Assembly (NCBI GenBank): GCA_030442055.1
Contig: JAUJEB010000004.1
Coordinates: 248,001-312,000, forward strand
Length of the DNA: 64,000 nucleotides
Direction: 5' to 3'
Source of the DNA: Agaribacillus aureus
Lineage (GTDB): Bacteria > Bacteroidota > Bacteroidia > Cytophagales > Cyclobacteriaceae
Made by a program: the position numbers and the translations under genes. Numbering within the stretch: the stretch's first letter is position 1; every line of letters begins with the position of its first letter. The notes below the pieces were generated by a model. It was not told the origin of the DNA, did no database searches, and saw only the letters and a list, made by a program, of their open reading frames with translations. This document shows positions 16,925 to 24,758 of this stretch, in pieces.

Positions 16925-16942
16925 AATTTACAAATGTAAATT
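16925..16942. promoter_or_regulatory. Palindrome between divergent recQ and LuxR-type gene
   Basis: The perfect arms AATTTACA and TGTAAATT are separated by AA. On the minus strand the same sequence contains TACATTTG, which fits the TAnnTTTG -7 box for recQ. A regulator bound here would cover that promoter. The rest of the 317-base gap shows nothing further. Confidence 0.5.
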
Positions 16943-17120
16943 AATCGTTTGGAAATGACTATTAGGTATTTACAAACAGCTAAGTGTAATAGTCGATAGG
17001 AGTATACGCTTTTTGTCATCAATACAAACGACAAAAGCGCTGCAGATTTACGGACCAACCCAGCCGGTGCCAGTCAGTAAATCCAAATAATTATTGTAGG
17101 TTGAAAGCCCGGTTTTTATT

Positions 17121-17570
17121 ATGTTTGATTGGAAAACCGTTGATCCTCCAATGGCGCAAAAGCGGAAGAAGAATATATTAATTATCTACGGCCTTTTGAT
17201 GGGATTATTACTCATTATCCTGCAGGTTGTCAATTATCGCGCGATTATACGTGATATCACCATAGAGATCTACAGTGTTATTATCGCTGTATTCTTTTTG
17301 AGCATTGGCTTGTGGTTTGGCAGGAACGGCCTGCGAAAAAAAACAGGTAAAAACACCAGGAAGAAGGATCCAAGAGATCTCGGTTTAAGTCATCGGGAAG
17401 TAGATGTATTGCAATTAATGGCGCAGGGACTTACCAACAAAGAAATCGCCAACAGGCTCTATGTTTCATTAAATACCATTAAAACCCATACCTCTAACAT
17501 CTATTTAAAACTTGACGTCGAGCGTCGAGCGCAGGCCATTCGCAAAGCGCAGGATCTCGACCTTGTTTAG
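17121..17570 (+). CDS. Membrane-anchored LuxR-type HTH regulator
   Basis: The 149-residue protein has two membrane helices near residues 18-37 and 50-70 and, after a basic linker, a LuxR/NarL-type helix-turn-helix (LGLSHREVDVLQLMAQGLTN, then KEIANRLYVSLNTIKTHTSN). There is no receiver domain, so the membrane part may be the sensor or may only tether the DNA-binding domain. The DUF4199 and SRPBCC genes follow at short distances in the same direction. This order is seen repeatedly in Bacteroidota, which suggests the regulator controls its own small operon. Confidence 0.85.
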   Translation: MFDWKTVDPPMAQKRKKNILIIYGLLMGLLLIILQVVNYRAIIRDITIEIYSVIIAVFFLSIGLWFGRNGLRKKTGKNTRKKDPRDLGLSHREVDVLQLMAQGLTNKEIANRLYVSLNTIKTHTSNIYLKLDVERRAQAIRKAQDLDLV

Positions 17571-17598
17571 CTCCCCCACAGGTATGATTTTATGAAAA

Positions 17599-17614
17599 TC
17601 ACCCGTTTGGGTGA
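17599..17614 (+). terminator. Short hairpin between LuxR-type and DUF4199 genes
   Basis: The stem TCACCC/GGGTGA has loop GTTT. There is no strong T-run directly after it, so it may be a weak attenuator or an mRNA stability element rather than a terminator. Confidence 0.35.
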
Positions 17615-17662
17615 CTGATTTGGGCGAAAAAAAATCTTCATTTGAAAGAAAAAAATAAAACT

Positions 17663-18199
17663 ATGAACGATAAAAAAATTCTTCTCAAATACGGACTAAT
17701 TGGCGGCGCCATATTGGTCATTAGTTGGTTTCTGTTTAGCCCTCTTTGGATGTCAGACCCCGAAAACATGGATTTTGATCTGGGAGAACTGGTTGGTTAT
17801 GCTTCCATGATTGTAGCCCTCTCGACAGTGTTTTTTGGTGTAAAGGCTTACAGGGACAAGCAGAGAAACGGTTTCATCTCTTTCAAAGATGCCTTCCTCA
17901 ATGGGTTGATTATTGTCCTGATCGCCTCCATCATATATGTGGTAGGTTGGATGATTTATTACCCCAACTTTATGCCTGACTTTCCCAGCCAATACATGAA
18001 TCACGAGGAGGCAAAAATGGTAGCCGAGGGATTATCTAAGGAAGTGGTAGATCAAAAAATGGAGGAAATGAAGGCGTTTATGGACATGTACGATAATCCT
18101 TTTATAATGGCTGGCATGACGTTTTTAGAGATTTTTCCCGTTGGGTTAGTGATCGCACTTATTTCAGCGTTGATCCTCAAGAAAAAATCCGGGGTTTAG
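17663..18199 (+). CDS. DUF4199 membrane protein
   Basis: The 178-residue protein is chosen from the ATG of MNDKKILLKYGLIGG rather than an upstream TTG. It matches DUF4199: four hydrophobic helices, the first starting LKYGLIGGAILVISW, the conserved FGVKAYRDKQRNGFISFKDA connecting segment, and a charged soluble loop (HEEAKMVAEGLSKEVVDQKM) before the last helix. The function of the family is unknown. It lies between a membrane LuxR-type regulator and an SRPBCC protein and is probably co-transcribed with both. Confidence 0.85.
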   Translation: MNDKKILLKYGLIGGAILVISWFLFSPLWMSDPENMDFDLGELVGYASMIVALSTVFFGVKAYRDKQRNGFISFKDAFLNGLIIVLIASIIYVVGWMIYYPNFMPDFPSQYMNHEEAKMVAEGLSKEVVDQKMEEMKAFMDMYDNPFIMAGMTFLEIFPVGLVIALISALILKKKSGV

Positions 18200-18245
18200 G
18201 CGCCCATTTTGTTTCTGTTCAAATTTTAACGGCAAATTACAAATT

Positions 18246-18692
18246 ATGAAATACACCATCGAAGCGGATATCGACCGCCCTCTTGAAAAAGTCATCGCAC
18301 TTTTTCCCAATCCGGAAAATTACAAATATTGGCAAACTGGTCTTGAAAGTATCGAGCTTATCGAAGGCGCTCCCGGAGCAACAGGCGCCAGGTCAAGACT
18401 TAAGTTTAAAATGGGTAAAAAAGACATGGAGATCATGGAAACCATTACGCTAAGCAACCTGCCTGAGGTGCATACCATTACCTACGAATCAAAACTCATG
18501 CGCAACATCGTCAAAAGTGAATTTAGCCCCATCGGTCAAAACAAAACGAAATGTGTATCACATCAAGAGCTTCAATTCAAAGGTTTCTTTCGGTTAATGG
18601 GCCTGTTTTTTCCGGGTGCTTTTAAAAAACAGTCAAAGAAATATTTACAGGATTTCAAAACGTTCGCAGAATCCAAAGCCACGACTGATTAA
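18246..18692 (+). CDS. SRPBCC family protein
   Basis: The 148-residue protein has the START/Bet v1-like helix-grip pattern. It begins KYTIEADIDRPLEKVIALFP with the following NPENYKYWQ, continues with antiparallel strands (RSRLKFKMGKKDMEIMETI) and ends in a long C-terminal helix after LMGLFFPGAFKKQSKKYLQD. Such proteins bind hydrophobic ligands; no enzymatic residues are evident. It starts 46 bases after DUF4199 and probably belongs to the same operon. It is cytoplasmic, since there is no signal peptide. Confidence 0.85.
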   Translation: MKYTIEADIDRPLEKVIALFPNPENYKYWQTGLESIELIEGAPGATGARSRLKFKMGKKDMEIMETITLSNLPEVHTITYESKLMRNIVKSEFSPIGQNKTKCVSHQELQFKGFFRLMGLFFPGAFKKQSKKYLQDFKTFAESKATTD

Positions 18693-18721
18693 ATAGCTGG
18701 TTTTCCTTTGGGCAACCAGGT

Positions 18722-18826
18722 CGGGTGATTAACAAATTTTGAAGAAGAAAAAAGTTTTACGAGACCATACAGTCTCGCATATTTTGTTCGTTTACTATAA
18801 AACCAGGTAATCTAGTTAATCACCCG
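18722..18826. repeat. Long-range inverted repeat with internal hairpin
   Basis: The arms CGGGTGATTAAC (18722-18733) and GTTAATCACCCG (18815-18826) are perfect 12-base inverted copies 81 bases apart. Inside lies a second hairpin CGAGAC/GTCTCG (18760-18777). ACCAGGT also occurs just before the left arm and again inside the right part. The element fills most of the gap between the SRPBCC and beta-barrel genes. Confidence 0.65.
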
Positions 18827-18853
18827 TACTTAAATGTACCAATCCAACCTGTT

Positions 18854-19540
18854 ATGAAACGATTTTTTATACTATCATTACTCACCACTATTTTATTTTC
18901 AGAGGCTAACTGCCAAATTCAAAAGGGAGCACTACGGACAGGAGGCCGCATCAGTTTCAATACCAAGAGTGATCATCTTGAACGGAAAACCAGTGACGAT
19001 TCCTTTTTAAGTGATTTTGAGAACGATTTTCTTGCCCTAAATCCTCAAATTGGCGTTTTTCTAACGACGTCATTTTTGTTAGGTGCCGGCATTGAATATG
19101 AATATCAATATGATAGCTTCAGGAGTTCAAACAATGGGAGCTTAAACAATCTTACTTCGGAAAAGAGTAGTTTAATTTTATTTAATCCCTACGTACAAAA
19201 ATTTTATGCGTTAACGGATAATTTATTTTTCAGTCCGACACTTAATCTACTAATTGGAGGAGGAACCAGGAAAAGTAGTGGCAGCATTGACAATAGAGAA
19301 GGCCGTGTTTTTGCTTATAGAATTAATGTAACGCCGGAACTGACTTATTTCATCTCTGAAAAGTGGGCCGTCAGTGCGTCAATCGGACGGATCTTTTACA
19401 ACCAAACCAACGAGAAAAGGGACCGTGATGATACCTATAATTCGGATTACGATAACACTGACAGCGAATATGGTATTGACTTTAGCCTCAATAGTTTTAG
19501 TGTAGGCTTTCAGTACTATTTAAAAAATAAAGTAGAGTAA
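18854..19540 (+). CDS. Outer membrane beta-barrel protein
   Basis: The 228-residue protein has a signal peptide (MKRFFILSLLTTILFSEANC, then Q) followed by alternating amphipathic strands typical of an eight-stranded porin-like barrel: GALRTGGRISFNTKS, LGAGIEYEYQYDSF, FYALTDNLFFSPTLNLLIGG, YRINVTPELTYFISEKWAVS and a final aromatic strand FSVGFQYYLKNK. It is probably located in the outer membrane. No specific function can be given. It stands alone between a long inverted repeat and the PEP-mutase-like gene. Confidence 0.8.
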   Translation: MKRFFILSLLTTILFSEANCQIQKGALRTGGRISFNTKSDHLERKTSDDSFLSDFENDFLALNPQIGVFLTTSFLLGAGIEYEYQYDSFRSSNNGSLNNLTSEKSSLILFNPYVQKFYALTDNLFFSPTLNLLIGGGTRKSSGSIDNREGRVFAYRINVTPELTYFISEKWAVSASIGRIFYNQTNEKRDRDDTYNSDYDNTDSEYGIDFSLNSFSVGFQYYLKNKVE

Positions 19541-19784
19541 TTAATTTCCAGTATCAATGATTGTTATTGGTTAAAAATTATTCAAAAGCCTGTTTGATGA
19601 CTCAAAAGTTTTTTGACATGAGGGTGGGCAAGCGGGTTTTAGTTTTTTTGGTTTCAGAAAAAGGTGTTATCGTTAATGTAAATTATGCAAAAACCCGGTT
19701 GGTATAGCAGCTTGTCTACCATCAAAAATGCTTGTCCAATTTTCGGTTGCTGTATTTTTCGATTTTCCTCAACTTGCATGGAAA

Positions 19785-20579
19785 ATGACAAATATGCAAC
19801 AGTATACTGAATTTCTCCAACTTCACCGGCGGGACACTCCGTTGATATTAGGTAATGTATGGGATGTGGACAGCGCCAAAATTTACGAGCAAATGGGCTT
19901 TCAGGCATTGGGCACCTCGAGCGCCGCCATAGCCAGTACTTTGGGATATGAAGACGGCGAAAAAATGACCTTTGACGAACTACTTTACCAGGTAAAAAGA
20001 ATTGCCGCAAATGTTGACATTCCCCTCTCCGTTGATATAGAAGGAGGCTATAGTCGCAACCCGGAGGAGATCATACAAAACATAATGGCACTTCACGAAA
20101 ACGGGGTCGCCGGCATCAACCTGGAAGATTCCACCGTGGGGGGCAGCCGCGAGATCACACCGGTCGAGGATTTTTCCGAAATTGTCAAAACAATTAAACA
20201 TTACTTTCAAAAGCACCATATCAATATTTTTCTGAATATAAGAACTGACACTTACCTGCTCGGTGTACCATTTGTTCTGGAGAACACTTTGGAAAGGGTC
20301 AGGGCCTATGAAGAGGCTGGTGCGGATGGTATATTTATTCCAGGTATCGTTTCCAGCAAGGACATTAACCAGGTAGTCTCCGCAACAGCTTTACCCGTAA
20401 ATGTTATGTGTATGCCCGGTCTGCCTGATTTTGATGAATTGGCAGCTTTGGGGGTAAAGCGGATAAGCATGGGCAATTTTGTCCATGAATTTATTCACAA
20501 CGAACTCAGGAAGGCCATAGATGTTATTCAAACAAACCGGTCTTTTAAACCTTTATTTTCTCATGCCGGTCACGAATAA
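19785..20579 (+). CDS. Isocitrate lyase/PEP mutase superfamily protein
   Basis: The 264-residue protein has the PEP mutase/isocitrate lyase barrel. It begins MTNMQQYTEFLQLHRR, followed by PLILGNVWDVDSAKIYEQMG, the conserved GTSSAAIASTLGYEDGE segment, PLSVDIEGGYSRNPEE for metal binding, and GVAGINLEDST. The ATG at 19785 is preferred over one 57 bases upstream that would add a hydrophobic extension unlike the family. Members cleave or rearrange 2-hydroxy acids such as 2-methylisocitrate or oxaloacetate; the K-x-C-G-H lyase motif is not present, so the substrate is open. Its last 17 bases overlap the start of ada, implying translational coupling. Confidence 0.87.
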   Translation: MTNMQQYTEFLQLHRRDTPLILGNVWDVDSAKIYEQMGFQALGTSSAAIASTLGYEDGEKMTFDELLYQVKRIAANVDIPLSVDIEGGYSRNPEEIIQNIMALHENGVAGINLEDSTVGGSREITPVEDFSEIVKTIKHYFQKHHINIFLNIRTDTYLLGVPFVLENTLERVRAYEEAGADGIFIPGIVSSKDINQVVSATALPVNVMCMPGLPDFDELAALGVKRISMGNFVHEFIHNELRKAIDVIQTNRSFKPLFSHAGHE

Positions 20580-21630
20580 AAGTGATATCAAACGTTTTTA
20601 TCAGGCGTTAATCCAACGGGATAGCCAATTTGCAGGTGTTTTCTATGTGGGGGTTACGACAACGCAGGTATTTTGTATTGCTACCTGCCGGGCCAGAAAG
20701 CCGAAACCTGAAAATGTTATTTTTTTTACCACCCAGCAGGAAGCTATTTCTCATGGATTCAGACCCTGTAAAATATGCCGTCCCCTGGAAAACTTTAGCG
20801 AACCTCCGGAGGATATACAATCACTCATAAAGCTTGTCAATGGTAACCCGGAAAAGAAAATATCTGATAATGATTTAAGAATACTCGGGTATAGTCCTGA
20901 AAAAATCAGGAGATGGTTTAAAAAACATCATGGCATAACATTCCAGGTTTACCAGCGCATGATAAGGGTAAACTTTGCTTTTCAGGATTTGAAAAAGGGT
21001 GCAAAGGTGACAGATTCAGCCTTTGAATCCGGTTATGAATCCCTGAGTGGCTTCGGTTATACTTTCAAAAATCTCCTGGGTGTAGCTCCGGAAAATGCCA
21101 TCAAAAAAAATGTCATTCACCTCATGAGATTGACGACCCCACTTGGGCCTATGCTTGCTGGCGCCACGGAGAAAGGTATCTGTCTGCTGGAATTTGCAGA
21201 CAGGAAAGTTTTATCGCAGGAATTAAAGGAACTATCCAGGCTATTGGATGCTGTTATTATGTTTGGGGTCAACCGGCACTTAACCAAGGTAGCATCGGAG
21301 GTCGAGGAATACTTTAAGGGTACCAGAAAATCATTCGATGTCTCATTGGTTAGCCCCGGCACTAGATTTCAACAAAAAGTATGGCATCAGCTGCAGGATA
21401 TACCATTTGGAGAGGTGAGAACCTACAAGCAACAGGCCAAGCTGATGCAGCAGCCCAATGCCGTCAGAGCAGTCGGACGGGCCAATGGCCACAATCGAAT
21501 TTCCATCATAATTCCATGTCACCGGGTAATGGGTGCTAACGGGGATTTGAGGGGTTACGGCGGTGGCGTTTCCAGGAAAAAATGGCTGTTGGCGCATGAA
21601 AACAGCTTATCCGGTACGGTAAATAGTTGA
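20563..21630 (+). CDS. ada: Bifunctional Ada: methylphosphotriester sensor and O6-methylguanine methyltransferase
   Basis: The 355-residue protein has all three Ada modules. The zinc-binding methylphosphotriester domain carries its four cysteines (VFCIATCRARKPKP and GFRPCKICRP). The AraC-type helix-turn-helix follows (RRWFKKHHGITFQVYQRMIR, then GYESLSGFGYTFK). The methyltransferase domain has the acceptor cysteine in IIPCHRVMGANG. It repairs alkylated DNA irreversibly and, once methylated, activates transcription. The ATG at 20563 lies inside the preceding gene. An AlkD-like glycosylase gene follows about 300 bases later. Confidence 0.95.
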   Translation: MPVTNKSDIKRFYQALIQRDSQFAGVFYVGVTTTQVFCIATCRARKPKPENVIFFTTQQEAISHGFRPCKICRPLENFSEPPEDIQSLIKLVNGNPEKKISDNDLRILGYSPEKIRRWFKKHHGITFQVYQRMIRVNFAFQDLKKGAKVTDSAFESGYESLSGFGYTFKNLLGVAPENAIKKNVIHLMRLTTPLGPMLAGATEKGICLLEFADRKVLSQELKELSRLLDAVIMFGVNRHLTKVASEVEEYFKGTRKSFDVSLVSPGTRFQQKVWHQLQDIPFGEVRTYKQQAKLMQQPNAVRAVGRANGHNRISIIIPCHRVMGANGDLRGYGGGVSRKKWLLAHENSLSGTVNS

Positions 21631-21925
21631 CCCCGGCTACGCACTGCTAACCTGAAAACCTTCTCTAACCGGTTTAGGCTTACAACTTATACCTGCCAAG
21701 TGACAAGTTGATAATTCGTACTAACCAAAGTTTCACGTTTTATCATGTTCCCGCTCCCACATATTCGACTACTCCATAAAAAAATGGCCATAAAAGCAAT
21801 ATCCCGTAAATTTTTGCAATATTTTTTTATATTTAAAATATTATTCACCCACTTCTGTTCAGGCAGAAAATTCTCTGTGAATAAAACCACGAAATCCCGC
21901 TTAGTGAAAAAAAACGTAATTAATT

Positions 21926-22633
21926 ATGACTACCAGCGAAGTTTTGCGCGAACTGGAACAATATGGTAATGAACAAACCAAAAAAGTGTTGTTAAAGCAC
22001 GGCGTAAAAGAGCCATTTTTCGGAGTAAAGGTGGCCGATTTAAAGAAAATCCAGAAAAAGATAAAAAAGGACTATCAACTGGCGTTAGAGTTATTTGACT
22101 CGGGCAATTCGGATGCCATGTACCTGGCCGGCCTGATTGCGGACGAAAGCCAGATGACCGAAGCTGATTTAAACAAATGGGCCAAGGACGCCTACTGGTA
22201 TATGATCAGTGAGTACACCGTCGCCTGGGTTACCTCAGAGACACCCTTTGCCCTGAAGCTTGGCATGGAGTGGATAGACTCTGACCATGAAAACATAGCC
22301 TCGTCCGGATGGTCTACGCTGGCCAACCTTATTTCCATCAAACCCGATGAAGAATTGGAAGTATCCACCTTTAGCAAATTGCTCGACCGGGTGGCCACAG
22401 AGATACATGACGAACGAAACCGCGTCCGCTACACGATGAATGGTTTTGTGATCGCTACAGCCGCCTACCTGGCCGAACTAACTGACAAGGCTGTAGCAAC
22501 GGCAGAAACTATCGGAAAAGTATATGTGGACGTGGGAGGGACTGCCTGCAAGGTTCCGTTAGCCACTGAATACATACAAAAGATTAAAGATAAAGGACGA
22601 ATAGGAAAAAAAAGAAAGGAAGCAAGATGTTAA
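21926..22633 (+). CDS. AlkD-like DNA alkylation repair protein
   Basis: The 235-residue protein is made of HEAT-like helical repeats as in the AlkD/AlkC family. It begins TTSEVLRELEQYGNEQTKKV, then LLKHGVKEPFFGVKVADLKK, LELFDSGNSDAMYLAGLIAD and WAKDAYWYMISEYTVAW. AlkD removes bulky or positively charged alkyl bases such as N7-methylguanine without base flipping. Nearness to ada suggests a shared alkylation response, though a 295-base gap lies between them. The family also has non-enzymatic members, so activity is likely but not certain. Confidence 0.88.
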   Translation: MTTSEVLRELEQYGNEQTKKVLLKHGVKEPFFGVKVADLKKIQKKIKKDYQLALELFDSGNSDAMYLAGLIADESQMTEADLNKWAKDAYWYMISEYTVAWVTSETPFALKLGMEWIDSDHENIASSGWSTLANLISIKPDEELEVSTFSKLLDRVATEIHDERNRVRYTMNGFVIATAAYLAELTDKAVATAETIGKVYVDVGGTACKVPLATEYIQKIKDKGRIGKKRKEARC

Positions 22634-22658
22634 ATTTTAGCCGGCTCGTTACAAATTA

Positions 22659-23132
22659 ATGGACCTTAGCCTATCCTCCATGGACCAGAACGAGTTTGAA
22701 CAGTTTTTGGACCTGACCATCCCCGATTACGCAGAAGATAAGATAAAAGCAGGAAGCTGGAGCCTTGAAAACGCCCTTCCTAATGCAAAGCGGGATTTCA
22801 ATAGGCTGCTACCACAAGGTATCCAAACAAAAAACCATTTCCTGAAAAATATTGTCACCAATCATCAAAAAATAGGATCGATCTGGTATGCTGTCAAAGA
22901 TGACGATCAGCCGGCAATAGCTTTCCTCTATCAAATCTATATCGAACAGGATTTCCGCTCTAAGGGATACGGATCATTAGCCATGAAAGTGTTGAAAAAT
23001 GAAGTTGCCGCATTAGGGATCGACCATATTTGGCTACATGTTTTTGCCCATAATAGCAAAGCACTCCCATTTTACCAACGGCTTGGGTTCAAAATCAGCG
23101 ATTATACGCTGCACATCGATCTCCGCGCATAA
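22659..23132 (+). CDS. GNAT-family N-acetyltransferase
   Basis: The 157-residue protein contains the acetyl-CoA binding signature (IEQDFRSKGYGSLAMKVLKN, the Q/R-x-x-G-x-G/A motif) and the C-terminal motif B (IWLHVFAHNSKALPFYQRLG). The N-terminal helix region (FEQFLDLTIPDYAEDKIKAG) is typical of the subgroup that acts on amino groups of small molecules or peptides. The substrate is unknown. It begins 25 bases after the AlkD-like gene and could be in the same transcript; the TetR-type gene follows. Confidence 0.9.
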   Translation: MDLSLSSMDQNEFEQFLDLTIPDYAEDKIKAGSWSLENALPNAKRDFNRLLPQGIQTKNHFLKNIVTNHQKIGSIWYAVKDDDQPAIAFLYQIYIEQDFRSKGYGSLAMKVLKNEVAALGIDHIWLHVFAHNSKALPFYQRLGFKISDYTLHIDLRA

Positions 23133-23173
23133 CATATAGCGACAACCCAAACACAATTTATTATTTAAAAAAA

Positions 23174-23229
23174 TGACCAACCAGTCACATTTCATAAAAG
23201 TTATGCTTATATTTGTGACCAGGTGGTCA
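23174..23229 (+). promoter_or_regulatory. TetR operator pair and promoter of the efflux operon
   Basis: Two related palindromes flank the promoter: TGACCAACCAGTCA (23174-23187) and TGACCAGGTGGTCA (23216-23229, perfect six-base arms). TATATTTG (23208-23215), an exact TAnnTTTG -7 box, lies directly before the second. The second site would cover the transcription start, and the TetR ATG is at 23243. This fits autorepression by the TetR protein encoded next. Confidence 0.8.
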
Positions 23230-23242
23230 TAATTAAAATTCA

Positions 23243-23902
23243 ATGCCCAAAGAAACATTTTTAAAACTCAATCCGGAAAAAAGGAAAAAAATCACGGACA
23301 GCTTTCTGCGGGAGTTTAGCACCAATAATTATGATGATGCCTCCTTAACGACCGTCGTCAAATCCCTGGGAATAGCCAAGGGCAGTATCTACCAGTATTT
23401 TGATAGTAAACTTGACCTATTCCTATACCTACAGTCGGAATGCGGTGCCATTAAGGCGAAATATATCATGCATCTGAAAAGAGATGATTACCCAGATTTC
23501 TGGGCGTACTTCAAGGCATTGTATCGGGAGGGGATCAAATTTGACCTTAATCACCCCCTAGAAAGCAATTTTCTGCATTCTCTGGCAAAACATATTCACG
23601 CGCCGTCTCTCAAAGAATTAACCAAAAAATGGTTTGACCAGGTCATTGGCGTGATGTGTTCGTGGATTCAGCATGAAGTAGATATAGGTCACTTCAGAGA
23701 TGATTTGCCGGTCAAATCAATGGCATTTTTTTTATACACAGTGAGCATCAGTATCGGGGATTATATGCGAACGATGCACGGATTGAATTTAGACGAAAAC
23801 ATAAAAAGCGGAAAACCGGTTTACGCAGCGCAAAAGGGTCAGATCTTGTTGCAGTCTGTTGATGAATACATCGCCATGCTCCGCAAAGCTTTTGAAAAAT
23901 AA
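23243..23902 (+). CDS. TetR/AcrR-family regulator of the adjacent ABC exporter
   Basis: The 219-residue protein has an N-terminal TetR helix-turn-helix (LREFSTNNYDDASLTTVVKS, then LGIAKGSIYQYFDSKLDLF) and a helical ligand-binding domain with hydrophobic and aromatic residues. The ABC ATPase gene starts four bases after its stop, and two palindromic operators lie just upstream of its own start, so it very likely represses the whole four-gene operon until an unknown drug-like ligand binds. Neighbours: GNAT upstream, ATPase and two permeases downstream. Confidence 0.92.
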   Translation: MPKETFLKLNPEKRKKITDSFLREFSTNNYDDASLTTVVKSLGIAKGSIYQYFDSKLDLFLYLQSECGAIKAKYIMHLKRDDYPDFWAYFKALYREGIKFDLNHPLESNFLHSLAKHIHAPSLKELTKKWFDQVIGVMCSWIQHEVDIGHFRDDLPVKSMAFFLYTVSISIGDYMRTMHGLNLDENIKSGKPVYAAQKGQILLQSVDEYIAMLRKAFEK

Positions 23903-23906
23903 AACC

Positions 23907-24758
23907 ATGATAAAAGTAAACAATCTATCTTTTACCTACCCGCGCGCCTCCTCGCCCGTGTTGCAAAACCTCAATTTTGAAATCAGCGAGGGGGAAATTT
24001 TTGGTTTTCTGGGGCCTTCGGGGGCAGGTAAAAGCACCACGCAAAAAATATTGTACAAAATCCTGCATAATTTCACCGGGGAGATCCATATCAAGGACAA
24101 ACCATTGGGCCAATGGGGAAAGGAGTACTTTGAACAGATTGGTGTTGGCTTTGAACTGCCCAATCATTATCTAAAGCTGACTGGCAAAGAAAACCTGGCG
24201 CTATTCGCTTCTTTCTATAATAAAAACAGGCTCCTCAAAGTGACAGACCTCTTTGAAATGGTGGGGCTACAGGATAGTATTCATAAAAAGGTTGAAACCT
24301 ATTCCAAAGGCATGAAAATGCGTCTTAATTTTATTCGTGCCATTATGAATGATCCCGATATCCTCTTTTTTGACGAGCCCACCGCCGGACTAGACCCCGT
24401 CAACGGTCATAAAATTAAAGAATATATTGTCAACCTTAAGAATCAAGGAAAAACCATCTTTATTACCACTCATGATATGACGACCGCCGATGAAATCTGC
24501 GACCGGGTGGCATTCATCGTGGACGGCAAACTGCGCGTAACAGAAGCACCTTCCACTTTGAAGTTCAGACACGGCGAAAACCAGGTGAAGGTCGAGGCTA
24601 AGGGCAAACAACCAGCCAAATTTCCCCTGGAGCATCTTGGCCAAAATGCTGGCTTTTTGGAGTTTATCAGTACTAATGAATTACTTAGAATAAATACCAT
24701 GGAGGCCACACTGGAAGAGGTTTTTATTCAGGTCACCGGTAAAGCATTAAAAGCATGA
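23907..24758 (+). CDS. ABC transporter ATP-binding protein, drug-export type
   Basis: The 283-residue protein has Walker A (GPSGAGKST), the signature region (VETYSKGMKMRLNFIRAI, with SKGMKMR in place of LSGGQ), Walker B (DILFFDEPTAGLDP) and the switch histidine (TTHDM). A 70-residue C-terminal extension after the nucleotide-binding domain is typical of ABC-2 export ATPases. The ATG four bases after the TetR stop is chosen rather than an upstream start overlapping it. The nearest well-described arrangement is the mycobacterial fluoroquinolone exporter (one ATPase and two permeases). The substrate here is unknown. Confidence 0.92.
   Translation: MIKVNNLSFTYPRASSPVLQNLNFEISEGEIFGFLGPSGAGKSTTQKILYKILHNFTGEIHIKDKPLGQWGKEYFEQIGVGFELPNHYLKLTGKENLALFASFYNKNRLLKVTDLFEMVGLQDSIHKKVETYSKGMKMRLNFIRAIMNDPDILFFDEPTAGLDPVNGHKIKEYIVNLKNQGKTIFITTHDMTTADEICDRVAFIVDGKLRVTEAPSTLKFRHGENQVKVEAKGKQPAKFPLEHLGQNAGFLEFISTNELLRINTMEATLEEVFIQVTGKALKA

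Noticed and set aside
16819-17058. 79-codon minus-strand frame upstream of recQ
   Set aside because: It covers the recQ promoter region, with basic and hydrophobic low-complexity residues and no motif.
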